From Microvirga calopogonii (lineage in GTDB: Bacteria > Pseudomonadota > Alphaproteobacteria > Rhizobiales > Beijerinckiaceae): DNA of 38,804 nucleotides. The DNA lies in assembly GCF_003347665.1 (NCBI RefSeq), contig NZ_QDGA01000045.1:1-38804 (forward strand), given 5' to 3'. The notes under the pieces are model-generated. The model was not told the DNA's origin. It did no database searches and was given only the letters and a program-made list of their open reading frames with translations. This document shows, in pieces, positions 1 to 7,537 of the stretch. Every line of letters starts with the position of its first letter. The first letter of the stretch is position 1. Made by a program: the position numbers and the translations under genes.

Positions 1-742
1 TCGAGGGTGGCGCGACGGGCAGCCCGGCTCGCTACTGTGTGTTGGATGGAAGAGCCGGACGGCCGCTTCGCGCACGGTTCTTTTCAGGTGGACCAGCTGG
101 CAGGGCCAAGGTCGACCTCCCGCGACCACAGGCGTGCGAGGCCTGCGGCGGGACCGTGCCTGCTCCCACACTGCGACGCCTCGCGAGCGCGCCCCTCGTC
201 AGGAGCAGATCTGGGCAATGATATAGCCAAGGTTGCACGGCCTGTCAAGAACAAAGTGAGAACATGAGATTGTCCTCACCGCCTCTCCGACCTCATCCTG
301 AGGAGCCGCGCCAGCGGCGTCTCGAAGGAGGCTCCAGCGCGCACGGGAGACGCCCTCGTCCTTCGAGACGGTCGCACAGCGACCTCCTCAGGATGAGGGC
401 GATGGGGGCACGGCAGACTGAGATGCCTGGACCGACTCCCAGGCCAAATCCGGGAGCAGCGATGACGTCAATGCGGTCGAGGGTGCGCCGTCCCATCAAC
501 CGAAAGAAACATTGAAGTAACGTAGGGTTAGTCTACATGGAAGGTATCCTTTGACCTTCCGAAAATCTGCATGTCAGCGAGAATAACCTCGAATATATCC
601 ACGACGCGTCAGCTCGCAGGCATGGTTGCGGCCAAGGTTGAAAGGCGTGGCTCCGGCAACGTTCGGTCGGCTTCGCTCGCGACCGTCTGTCGCCTCATCC
701 ACCCTCGACACGAGACAAAGCCATCTCCGGCAGGCGGGTTCA
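1..742. other. Intergenic stretch without a convincing gene
   Basis: No reading frame here looks like a real protein: the open frames are short, arginine- and proline-rich, overlap in several frames, and match nothing I recognise. The stretch holds one long palindromic repeat at 291-398, described separately. The last 200 bases presumably carry the promoter of the sensor kinase that starts at 743, but I see no clear -35/-10 pair and no GGAAC...GTT motif of the general stress sigma factor. Confidence 0.5.
291..398. repeat. Long palindromic intergenic repeat, family A, copy 1
   Basis: Perfect 15-base terminal inverted repeats, CCTCATCCTGAGGAG at 291-305 and CTCCTCAGGATGAGG at 384-398, enclose a second inverted pair, GTCTCGAAGGA at 319-329 and TCCTTCGAGAC at 359-369. 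The whole element could fold into a long cruciform or RNA hairpin. A second copy with the same arms lies at 15448-15549 between trpA and accD. There is no internal gene, so it would be a non-autonomous repeat. Confidence 0.9.
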
Positions 743-2632
743 ATGGATCGTAACTTCGCTCCCGGCCTCTATTTCCTGAGCGGGGGCGGTGAAATGGGTG
801 CGCTCATGCGCGCTCACGACTGGTCCACGTCGCCTCTCGGCCCTCCCGAAGGCTGGCCGCAGAGCCTGCGAACGGTCGTGAGCCTGATGCTCACCTCCAA
901 ATTTCCCATGTTCGTCGCCTGGGGCCCTCGGCTGGCCTTCCTGTACAACGATGGCTACCGGCCCATCTTCGGCGCCAAGCACCCGCACGCCCTTGGCCTC
1001 CCTTTCGTGGATGTCTGGTCGGAGATCTGGTCCGACATCGAGCCCTTAGTGACCAAGGCGCTGGCCGGAGAGGCGACCTACCACGCGGACATGCACCTCG
1101 TGATGGAGCGCAACGGCTATCCGGAAGACACGTGGTACACCTTCTCCTACTCGCCCGTCCGGGACGAAACGGGAGGCATCGGCGGCATGTTCTGTGCCTG
1201 CACGGAGACCACCCAGGAGGTGAAATCCCGGGCGGCCCTGAAGGCCGAGCAGGACCGGCTTCGCGAACTCTTCCGCCAGGCGCCCGGTTTCATGGCGATG
1301 CTGAGCGGCCGTGATCATGTCTTCGAGCTGGCGAACGACGCCTATCTCCAGCTCGTGGGACACCGCCGGGACATCTTGGGAAAGACCGTCAGGGACGTCC
1401 TGCCCGAGATCGAGGGCCAGGGATTCTTCGAGCTGCTCGACAAAGTCTACGCGACGGGCGAACCCTTTGTCGGGCGCAGTCTCCGGGTCAGGCTTCAGCG
1501 GGAACCGGGGGGCAGCGTCGAAGACCGGTTCGTCGACCTCGTCTATCAGCCGATCACGGACCGCACGGGCAAGGCCACCGGCATCTTCGCCGAGGGCTAC
1601 GACGTCACGGAGCGGGTCCAGGCGGAGGAGAGCCTGCGCGAGAGCGAAGCACGATTCCGCAATCTCGCCGACAACGCTCCCGTCATGGTCTGGGTGACGG
1701 AGCCGGACGGACGAGGCTCCTACCTGTCCCGCTCCTGGTATGAGTTCACCGGACAGACGCCGGAGACCGGCCTGGGCTTCGGCTGGCTGGACGCCGTCCA
1801 TCCGGAGGACCGCGACGAGTCGGGCCGGGTGTTCCAGGAGGCCAACGCCAAGCAGCAGGCGTTCCGGCTCGAATATCGGCTGCGGCGGGCGGACGGGACC
1901 TACCGGTGGGCCATCGATGCGGCTGCGCCACGCTTCAGCGAAGACGGCGCCTTCCTCGGCTATGTCGGCTCGGTGCTCGACATCACCGACCGCAAGGAGG
2001 TCGAGGAACATCGCGAGCTTCTCATCAACGAGCTGAACCACCGGGTGAAGAACACGCTGGCCATCGTCCAGGCGATGGCGGCGCAAAGCCTGCGTCAGGT
2101 GAGTGAGGAGAGCCGTCCCAAGCTCCAGGCGTTCGAGGATCGCCTGTTCGCCCTGGCGCGCGCCCATGACGTTCTCACGCGCCAGAACTGGGAAGGGGCG
2201 GAGCTGCGGGAAATCATCGACGAGGTGGTCGAGCCCTATCTCCGGCAGAAGACGAAGCATTTCGAGATCAAGGGCGAGCGCCTTCGCCTCATTCCGAGAA
2301 CGGCTCTCGCCATCGCGATGGCCATCCACGAACTGGCGACGAATGCCGCGAAATACGGCGCGCTCGCCGTCCCGTCAGGATGCGTCGTCATTACATGGAT
2401 GCTCACGCCGGGGGACGCGCCGCGCCTCGTCTTGAGATGGGAGGAGCAGGGTGGTCCGCCCGTCAGCATTCCGACCCGCCGAGGCTTCGGCACGCGGCTG
2501 ATCGAGCGAAGCCTGGCAACCGACGTCGGCGGCGATGTTCAGCTCACCTACGATCCGACCGGAGTCGTGTGCGTGATGGACATTCCGTTGAGAGAGGCAA
2601 GCGGAATGCAGGAGCAGGCTTCATTGCCTTGA
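743..2632 (+). CDS. PAS-domain HWE-family sensor histidine kinase
   Basis: Probable cytoplasmic sensor kinase of 629 residues. ATG 743 is chosen because the homologous region begins just after it; an upstream ATG at 626 would add 39 low-complexity residues. The N-terminal half has three PAS-like segments (about 10-160, 170-290 and 300-420), the last ending in the PAC-like LGYVGSVLDITDR. The H-box NELNHRVKNTL has its phospho-accepting His at residue 433. The N-box AIHELATNAAKYGAL has a histidine before the usual acidic residue, and LRWEEQGG gives the W-x-E signature: together these define the HWE subfamily, as opposed to classical HisKA kinases. No transmembrane helix, DNA-binding domain or receiver domain is present, and no response regulator is adjacent, so its partner is unknown. 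HWE kinases are often light, redox or general-stress sensors; the signal here cannot be read from sequence. Confidence 0.9.
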   Translation: MDRNFAPGLYFLSGGGEMGALMRAHDWSTSPLGPPEGWPQSLRTVVSLMLTSKFPMFVAWGPRLAFLYNDGYRPIFGAKHPHALGLPFVDVWSEIWSDIEPLVTKALAGEATYHADMHLVMERNGYPEDTWYTFSYSPVRDETGGIGGMFCACTETTQEVKSRAALKAEQDRLRELFRQAPGFMAMLSGRDHVFELANDAYLQLVGHRRDILGKTVRDVLPEIEGQGFFELLDKVYATGEPFVGRSLRVRLQREPGGSVEDRFVDLVYQPITDRTGKATGIFAEGYDVTERVQAEESLRESEARFRNLADNAPVMVWVTEPDGRGSYLSRSWYEFTGQTPETGLGFGWLDAVHPEDRDESGRVFQEANAKQQAFRLEYRLRRADGTYRWAIDAAAPRFSEDGAFLGYVGSVLDITDRKEVEEHRELLINELNHRVKNTLAIVQAMAAQSLRQVSEESRPKLQAFEDRLFALARAHDVLTRQNWEGAELREIIDEVVEPYLRQKTKHFEIKGERLRLIPRTALAIAMAIHELATNAAKYGALAVPSGCVVITWMLTPGDAPRLVLRWEEQGGPPVSIPTRRGFGTRLIERSLATDVGGDVQLTYDPTGVVCVMDIPLREASGMQEQASLP

Positions 2633-2676
2633 GCGAAGGCTCGCGCTTGATATCCGGGTCAAATGAAGCGCCTTCA

Positions 2677-2776
2677 GTGTCATTCCCGGCCGGAGCGCAG
2701 CGGAGGGGAAGGGAATCCATAGCGCTGAGCATGTGAGTGGATCCCCTTCCCGCACTGCGTGCGCCGGGGATGACAC
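2677..2776. repeat. Palindromic intergenic repeat, family D, copy 1
   Basis: Imperfect terminal inverted arms, GTGTCATTCCCGGC at 2677-2690 and GCCGGGGATGACAC at 2763-2776, with an inner pair around GGGAATCCAT and GTGGATCCCCTTCC. It resembles the larger element at 9374-9511, which has the same ATTCC(C/G)GG ends. It lies 45 bases after the sensor kinase stop and could act as its transcript-end hairpin, although there is no T-run. Confidence 0.75.
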
Positions 2777-2877
2777 CGGCGCGTGTTTCTCGGCGCTTCA
2801 ACTCATCGGGATCATCGGCACGAGGTCGACCATGGCAGTGGAACGCGCCATACGGCTTGGCGCTCAGACGAGGGCCA

Positions 2878-2906
2878 TTGACCCCGCACCCCTGTTGCGT
2901 GTTACC
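2878..2906 (+). promoter_or_regulatory. Candidate promoter for the structured RNA and small membrane protein
   Basis: TTGACC at 2878-2883 is followed after exactly 17 bases by GTTACC at 2901-2906. The -35 is close to the alphaproteobacterial housekeeping consensus; the -10 is weak. Transcription would start near 2912, right at the base of the first hairpin at 2911-2941. The call is an inference from spacing and position only. Confidence 0.3.
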
Positions 2907-2910
2907 TCGT

Positions 2911-3132
2911 CCCCGGAAGCCGGGCGCACCCGGTTCCGGGGTCTAGTAAGCCCCTCCTAGAGCGGTCGGCATCGACCGCAAACGATGCCTTCCCAGCTAC
3001 GGCCGGGGAGGTGTTGGCGCATGTCCAGGGCGAAAGCCTAAAGGCCAATGCGGCTGTCTCTAGGCGGTCTTACTACTCCCCGACCACCAGCACTCCTGCT
3101 GGTGGTCCCTTCACCTGAGGGGAGTTGCCGCG
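2911..3132 (+). ncRNA. Putative structured RNA or 5' leader
   Basis: Non-coding stretch with unusually dense base pairing. Hairpin 1 (2911-2941) pairs CCCCGGAA with TTCCGGGG and, inside that, CCGGG with CCCGG around the loop CGCA. A second domain is closed by CCTAGAG (2956-2962) with CTCTAGG (3058-3064). Inside it GGCATCG (2968-2974) pairs with CGATGCC (2983-2989), in competition with GGTCG/CGACC, and CGCAT (3018-3022) pairs with ATGCG (3048-3052) around GGGC-GAAA-GCCT, a stem with a GNRA-type tetraloop. Domain 3 is ACTCCCC (3075-3081) paired with GGGGAGT (3119-3125) around a perfect 10-bp hairpin (3083-3106). The 3' arm of domain 3 contains the Shine-Dalgarno of the gene at 3133. I could not match it to tmRNA, SRP, RNase P, 6S or a riboswitch class I know. 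Confidence 0.5.
3119..3124 (+). promoter_or_regulatory. Sequestered ribosome binding site
   Basis: GGGGAG, 8 bases before ATG 3133, is a strong Shine-Dalgarno. It lies within the arm GGGGAGT that can pair perfectly with ACTCCCC at 3075-3081, and alternatively with CCCT at 3107-3110. This layout would make translation depend on opening the stem. Confidence 0.55.
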
Positions 3133-3471
3133 ATGGACCAGCCTTATTCCGCATGGGCCGATTGGCTCTCGAAGTTCCACACCTGGCCTGAACTCATCCA
3201 GGCCCTCTGGCTCGTCAGCCTGCCGCTCACCCTCATCGGCGTCACATGGCTGCTGATGCGCGGCCTGCGGGATCTCATCCCCGCGCTCTCCCGCCGCCCA
3301 AGCCAGTGGCGCGGCCACCTGATCTACGGCGTGTATCAGGACCCGCAGGGCCGCTGGATGGTCTACTGGCACGACCGCCAGCCGCAGGAAGTCGACTGGA
3401 CCAACCCGCCGCCGGAACTGATCGGGCGAGGGCAGGTGGTGCAGGGCGTCTTTCGCAGGCCGGAGGCGTGA
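3133..3471 (+). CDS. Small single-pass membrane protein of unknown function
   Basis: 112 residues with codon use like the neighbouring genes. Residues 1-22 are polar and aromatic, about 23-43 form one hydrophobic helix (ALWLVSLPLTLIGVTWLLM), and the rest is a soluble tail rich in Trp, Gln and Pro, with YGVYQDPQGRWMVYWH suggesting a small beta fold. The basic residues follow the helix (RGLRD, SRRPSQWR), so the tail is probably cytoplasmic. I recognise no family. ATG 3133 has a strong ribosome binding site that lies inside a hairpin, and about 200 bases of structured, non-coding sequence precede it. The next gene, argG, converges from the other strand. It could be a conserved orphan, or the cargo of the structured element upstream. 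Confidence 0.65.
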   Translation: MDQPYSAWADWLSKFHTWPELIQALWLVSLPLTLIGVTWLLMRGLRDLIPALSRRPSQWRGHLIYGVYQDPQGRWMVYWHDRQPQEVDWTNPPPELIGRGQVVQGVFRRPEA

Positions 3472-3523
3472 GGGGCGTTCAACACGCTCCCCGCCATGGC
3501 CTCCACGTTTTTTGACTTCCTCA

Positions 3524-3615
3524 ACGTCATGGCCGGGCTCGTCCCGGCCATCCCGATTAATTGAAGCGCCGCGCCTCTCGCATCGGGATCACCGGCACAG
3601 GGCCGGTGATGACGT
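3524..3615. repeat. Composite palindromic repeat, family E, copy 1
   Basis: Outer arms ACGTCAT (3524-3530) and ATGACGT (3609-3615) enclose two separate hairpins, ATGGCCGGG-CTCGT-CCCGGCCAT (3529-3551) and ATCACCGGC-ACAGG-GCCGGTGAT (3588-3610). A close copy lies at 32785-32875, and the first hairpin alone recurs in inverse orientation at 9552-9578. A decayed form of the second half may be present near 2795-2845. Placed between convergent genes, the hairpins may also end transcription of the small membrane protein gene and argG. Confidence 0.9.
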
Positions 3616-3654
3616 GGAGGGTGAGGGCAGGCTCAGAGAGGACGTTCTTTCTTT

Positions 3655-4887
<1,233 letters not shown>

Positions 4888-4922
4888 AGCAAGGGTTCCG
4901 TTGATAAGGGTGCCTGCGACTT

Positions 4923-4978
4923 AGAACATCGGATCTAAAAGGGGAAGCCACTTTTGGTCGGATCGAACGGCATGCTCC
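4923..4978. repeat. Degenerate family-C palindromic repeat, copy 3
   Basis: The stretch reads AACATCGGATC, then AAAAGGGG paired loosely with CCACTTTTGG, then GATCGAACGGCATGCTCC. It matches the layout of the elements at 16596 and 17131 (AGCATC..., AAAAGTGG/CCACTTTTGGGAT, ATCCGATGCTCC) with substitutions. It lies between argG and the divergent isomerase gene, where it may overlap the argG promoter. Confidence 0.6.
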
Positions 4979-5111
4979 CCCTGCATTCCTGACCGGAAAG
5001 CCAAGGCCTGCCATAACTTGAGGGAATGCGATACGCCCATATAAGGATGTGAAGCCGGCTGGCAGGAGGCGAGAGCCTTGCTGTCATGAAGTCCGGTATC
5101 GAGAGACGCTC

Positions 5112-5741
5112 ATGATCCGCCAGCCAAACCTCGAATTCTGGTACGAATTCGCCTCCACCTATTCCTATCTCGCGGCCATGCGCATCGAGAAGGCTGCAGC
5201 GGAGGCGGGCGTCGTGCTGCTGTGGCGGCCGTTCCTGCTCGGGCCTGTCTTCAAGGCGCAGGGGCTGGAGACCTCGCCCTTCGCGCTCTTTCCCGTCAAG
5301 GGGCGCTACATGTGGCGGGACATGGAGCGGGAGGCCGCCCGGCTCGGGCTGCCCTTCTACCGTCCCAAGACCTTTCCGCAGAACGGGCTCCTGGCGGCGC
5401 GCATCGCGCTCATTGGGGTCGAGCCCGGCTGGGCCCCGGCCTTCACCAAGGCCGTCTACACGGCGGAGTTCGGCGAGGGGCGCGACATCGCCGATCCGGC
5501 AGTGCTGGCCGCGATCCTGACCGGCATGGGGCTCGAGGCCGAGACGGTTCTGGCCGAGGCGCAGGGGGAGGCCAACAAGACCCGCCTGCGACGGATGGGC
5601 GACGAGGTCCAGTCCCGGGGCCTTTTCGGCGCGCCCACCTTCTTCACCGAGGACGGCGAGATGTTCTGGGGCAACGACCGGCTCGAACAGGCGCTCAGTT
5701 GGGCGGTTGCCCAGGCCCGTCGCTCGGACTGGCCGGTTTGA
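5112..5741 (+). CDS. 2-hydroxychromene-2-carboxylate isomerase-like DsbA-family protein
   Basis: 209 residues of thioredoxin/DsbA-like fold. ATG 5112 follows GAGAGACG and starts just before the conserved LEFWYEFASTYSYL block; an ATG at 5049 would add 21 basic, unconserved residues. The segment FWYEFASTYSYLA is typical of the HCCA isomerase/kappa-class glutathione transferase group, in which a serine (here Ser15 or Ser19) replaces the CxxC of true oxidoreductases and activates glutathione. Later blocks, WRPFLLGPVFKAQG and the cis-proline region GLFGAPTFF with FWGNDRLEQ, are also family hallmarks. Classical NahD acts in naphthalene degradation, but no aromatic-degradation genes are nearby, so a general glutathione-dependent role is equally likely. 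The physiological substrate is unknown. Confidence 0.85.
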   Translation: MIRQPNLEFWYEFASTYSYLAAMRIEKAAAEAGVVLLWRPFLLGPVFKAQGLETSPFALFPVKGRYMWRDMEREAARLGLPFYRPKTFPQNGLLAARIALIGVEPGWAPAFTKAVYTAEFGEGRDIADPAVLAAILTGMGLEAETVLAEAQGEANKTRLRRMGDEVQSRGLFGAPTFFTEDGEMFWGNDRLEQALSWAVAQARRSDWPV

Positions 5742-5754
5742 CCGATGGTCAAGC

Positions 5755-5777
5755 TGGTTCTATGTCGTACACAACCA
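5755..5777. promoter_or_regulatory. Possible operator upstream of the permease gene
   Basis: TGGTT (5755-5759) and AACCA (5773-5777) are inverted around TGTCGTACA (5763-5771), itself a near-palindrome. The arrangement resembles operators of GntR-type repressors of organic-acid transporters. It lies 114 bases before the proposed permease start, and no regulator gene is adjacent. Confidence 0.25.
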
Positions 5778-5890
5778 GATAAGCCGCAGCGGGACGCCAA
5801 TCGCTGCCGCCCCGACAATCCTTCCAGAATCTCCGTAAAGCCATGCGCTCCCTCGTCCGGGGCGTGTGCCCACGTTGGAAAACGAGTCGC

Positions 5891-7204
5891 ATGATGTTGA
5901 TGAAAAACAGTGTCGCCGACCAGAAAGGCCGCCTCAAGTCGATCCTCGGCGGATCGGCCGGCAACATGGTCGAGTGGTACGACTGGTACGTCTATTCCGC
6001 CTTCACCCTCTATTTCGCCCCGATCTTCTTTCCCAAGGGCGACCAGACCGCCCAGCTGCTGAACGCCGCCGCCGTCTTCGCGGTCGGCTTCCTCATGCGC
6101 CCCATCGGCGCCTGGATCATGGGCATCTACGCGGACCGCAAGGGCCGCAAGGCCGGCCTCACCCTGTCGGTGACGCTCATGTGCACGGGCTCGCTGATGA
6201 TCGCCGTCACGCCGGGCTATGACAGCATCGGGGTGTTCGCCCCCATCATCCTCGTCCTGGCGCGCCTCCTCCAGGGCATCAGCGTCGGCGGCGAGTACGG
6301 CGCCAGCGCGACCTACCTGAGCGAGATGGCGGGCAAGAGCCGCCGCGGCTTCTTCTCGAGCTTCCAGTACGTGACGCTCATCTCCGGCCAGCTCCTCGCG
6401 CTTGCCGTGCTGCTGGTCCTGCAGCAGGTCATGTCCGAGCAGAGCCTCGAAGCCTGGGGCTGGCGCATCCCGTTCGCCATCGGCGGCGTGCTCGCGGTGA
6501 TCGTGTTCTACCTCCGCCGCGGCCTCGCCGAGACGGAATCCTACAAGAACGCCCAAGGCGCCCAGGGCACGGACGCGAAGGCGCCCCGCTCCAGCGGCCT
6601 GGCGCTCTTCACCAAGTATCCGCGCGAGGCCTTCACGGTGATCGCGTTGACCGCCGGCGGCACGCTCGCCTTCTATGCCTACACCACCTACCTGCAGAAG
6701 TTCCTGGTCAACACCTCGGGCTTCTCCCGCGAGGCGGCGAGCCAGATCACGGCGGCGGCCCTGTTCGTGTTCATGGTGATCCAGCCGGCGGCGGGCGCCC
6801 TATCCGACAGGATCGGGCGCAAGCCGCTGATGGTGGGCTTCGGCATCCTCGGCGTGCTGTTCACCTACCTGATCTTCTCGACGCTCGCCGGCACGAAGGA
6901 CCCCTACACGGCCTTCGCCCTGTGCCTCGCGGCCCTGGTGATCGTCACCGGCTACACGTCGATCAACGCCGTCGTGAAGGCCGAGATGTTCCCGGCCCAT
7001 ATCCGGGCGCTCGGCGTGGCGCTTCCCTATGCCATTGCCAACACGGTCTTCGGCGGCACCGCCGAGTACGTAGCGCTCTGGTTCAAGCAGGCCGGCATCG
7101 AATACGGGTTCTTCTGGTACGTGACCGTCATGGTCGGCCTGTCCCTCATCGTCTACCTGCGCATGAAGGACACCCGCCAGCACAGCCTGATCCACGAGGA
7201 TTGA
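5891..7204 (+). CDS. kgtP: 2-oxoglutarate (alpha-ketoglutarate) permease, MFS metabolite:H+ symporter
   Basis: Inner-membrane proton symporter for 2-oxoglutarate or a similar dicarboxylate, about 437 residues with twelve predicted helices. Similarity to E. coli KgtP is recalled across the whole length: GNMVEWYDWYVYSAF at the first helix, FAVGFLMRPIG, the MFS loop motif DRKGRKAG, LLQGISVGGEYGASATYLSEM, FSSFQYVTLISGQLLAL, GALSDRIGRKPL, and KAEMFPAHIRALGVALPYA near the end. ATGs at 5891, 5894 and 5900 are all possible; GGAAAACGAG just upstream favours 5891 or 5894, whereas an ATG at 5843 would add an arginine-rich, non-conserved stretch. The gene is monocistronic, with a hairpin after the stop. 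The exact substrate is inferred from family similarity only. Confidence 0.9.
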   Translation: MMLMKNSVADQKGRLKSILGGSAGNMVEWYDWYVYSAFTLYFAPIFFPKGDQTAQLLNAAAVFAVGFLMRPIGAWIMGIYADRKGRKAGLTLSVTLMCTGSLMIAVTPGYDSIGVFAPIILVLARLLQGISVGGEYGASATYLSEMAGKSRRGFFSSFQYVTLISGQLLALAVLLVLQQVMSEQSLEAWGWRIPFAIGGVLAVIVFYLRRGLAETESYKNAQGAQGTDAKAPRSSGLALFTKYPREAFTVIALTAGGTLAFYAYTTYLQKFLVNTSGFSREAASQITAAALFVFMVIQPAAGALSDRIGRKPLMVGFGILGVLFTYLIFSTLAGTKDPYTAFALCLAALVIVTGYTSINAVVKAEMFPAHIRALGVALPYAIANTVFGGTAEYVALWFKQAGIEYGFFWYVTVMVGLSLIVYLRMKDTRQHSLIHED

Positions 7205-7212
7205 CGCCCTTC

Positions 7213-7242
7213 GAGCCTCCCCGCAAACGATCGGGGAGGCTC
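7213..7242 (+). terminator. Hairpin after kgtP
   Basis: GAGCCTCCCCG (7213-7223) pairs perfectly over 11 bases with CGGGGAGGCTC (7232-7242), loop CAAACGAT. It starts 8 bases after the kgtP stop. No T-run follows (AAATCC), so it may be a 3'-end stabilising hairpin and not a complete intrinsic terminator. Confidence 0.6.
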
Positions 7243-7257
7243 AAATCCTTGAAAGCC

Positions 7258-7286
7258 TTGTGGTCAGGGGCCATTTGGGATATTAG
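7258..7286 (+). promoter_or_regulatory. Candidate rpsA promoter
   Basis: CTTGTGG with -35 TTGTGG at 7258-7263, a 17-base spacer and TATTAG at 7281-7286 give a plausible housekeeping promoter. It would produce a leader of about 245 bases before the rpsA start, containing two hairpins. The call rests on consensus and spacing only. Confidence 0.4.
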
Positions 7287-7325
7287 AACCCCCATCCGAC
7301 AAGACATTGACGGTTAACGTTGCGT

Positions 7326-7348
7326 AAGGGTGCGTCTGACGCGCCCTT
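7326..7348 (+). other. Leader hairpin upstream of rpsA
   Basis: AAGGGTGCG (7326-7334) pairs with CGCGCCCTT (7340-7348), with one T-G wobble and the loop TCTGA. No T-run follows. It lies in the presumed rpsA leader, about 40 bases downstream of the candidate promoter. Confidence 0.45.
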
Positions 7349-7445
7349 CTGGCGTCCGGATAAGTCATTGCGGTACAAGCGTTTCCATCCGTCGATGATA
7401 CGCCGGCCCGCTCGATGAGCGGCATGCCTCGGACATGGCCCTAGA

Positions 7446-7510
7446 AGGGGCGTCCTCAGGCAGCGGCGGCTGGAAACGGCCCGTTAACACGAGCCGCCGG
7501 CGTTGCCCCT
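7446..7510 (+). promoter_or_regulatory. Candidate autoregulatory leader hairpin of rpsA
   Basis: Nested helix just before rpsA: AGGGGC (7446-7451) with GCCCCT (7505-7510), then GGCGGCT (7465-7471) with AGCCGCC (7492-7498), capped by AACG-GCC-CGTT. It ends 27 bases before the start codon and close to the AGGAGA ribosome binding site. Ribosomal protein S1 represses its own translation through leader structures in gammaproteobacteria; a similar role here is inferred from position and stability. Confidence 0.45.
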
Positions 7511-7537
7511 TTAAACGAGGGCCATTCAGGAGAACCT

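Noticed and set aside
1..290. Short overlapping frames of 60-86 residues
   Set aside because: Arg/Pro/Ala-rich in several overlapping frames on both strands, no ribosome binding site or domain.
2968..3000. GCAAACGAT as a possible tmRNA tag start (Ala-Asn-Asp)
   Set aside because: No stop codon follows in a tag-length frame and no tRNA-like acceptor domain with TTCGAATC is present nearby.
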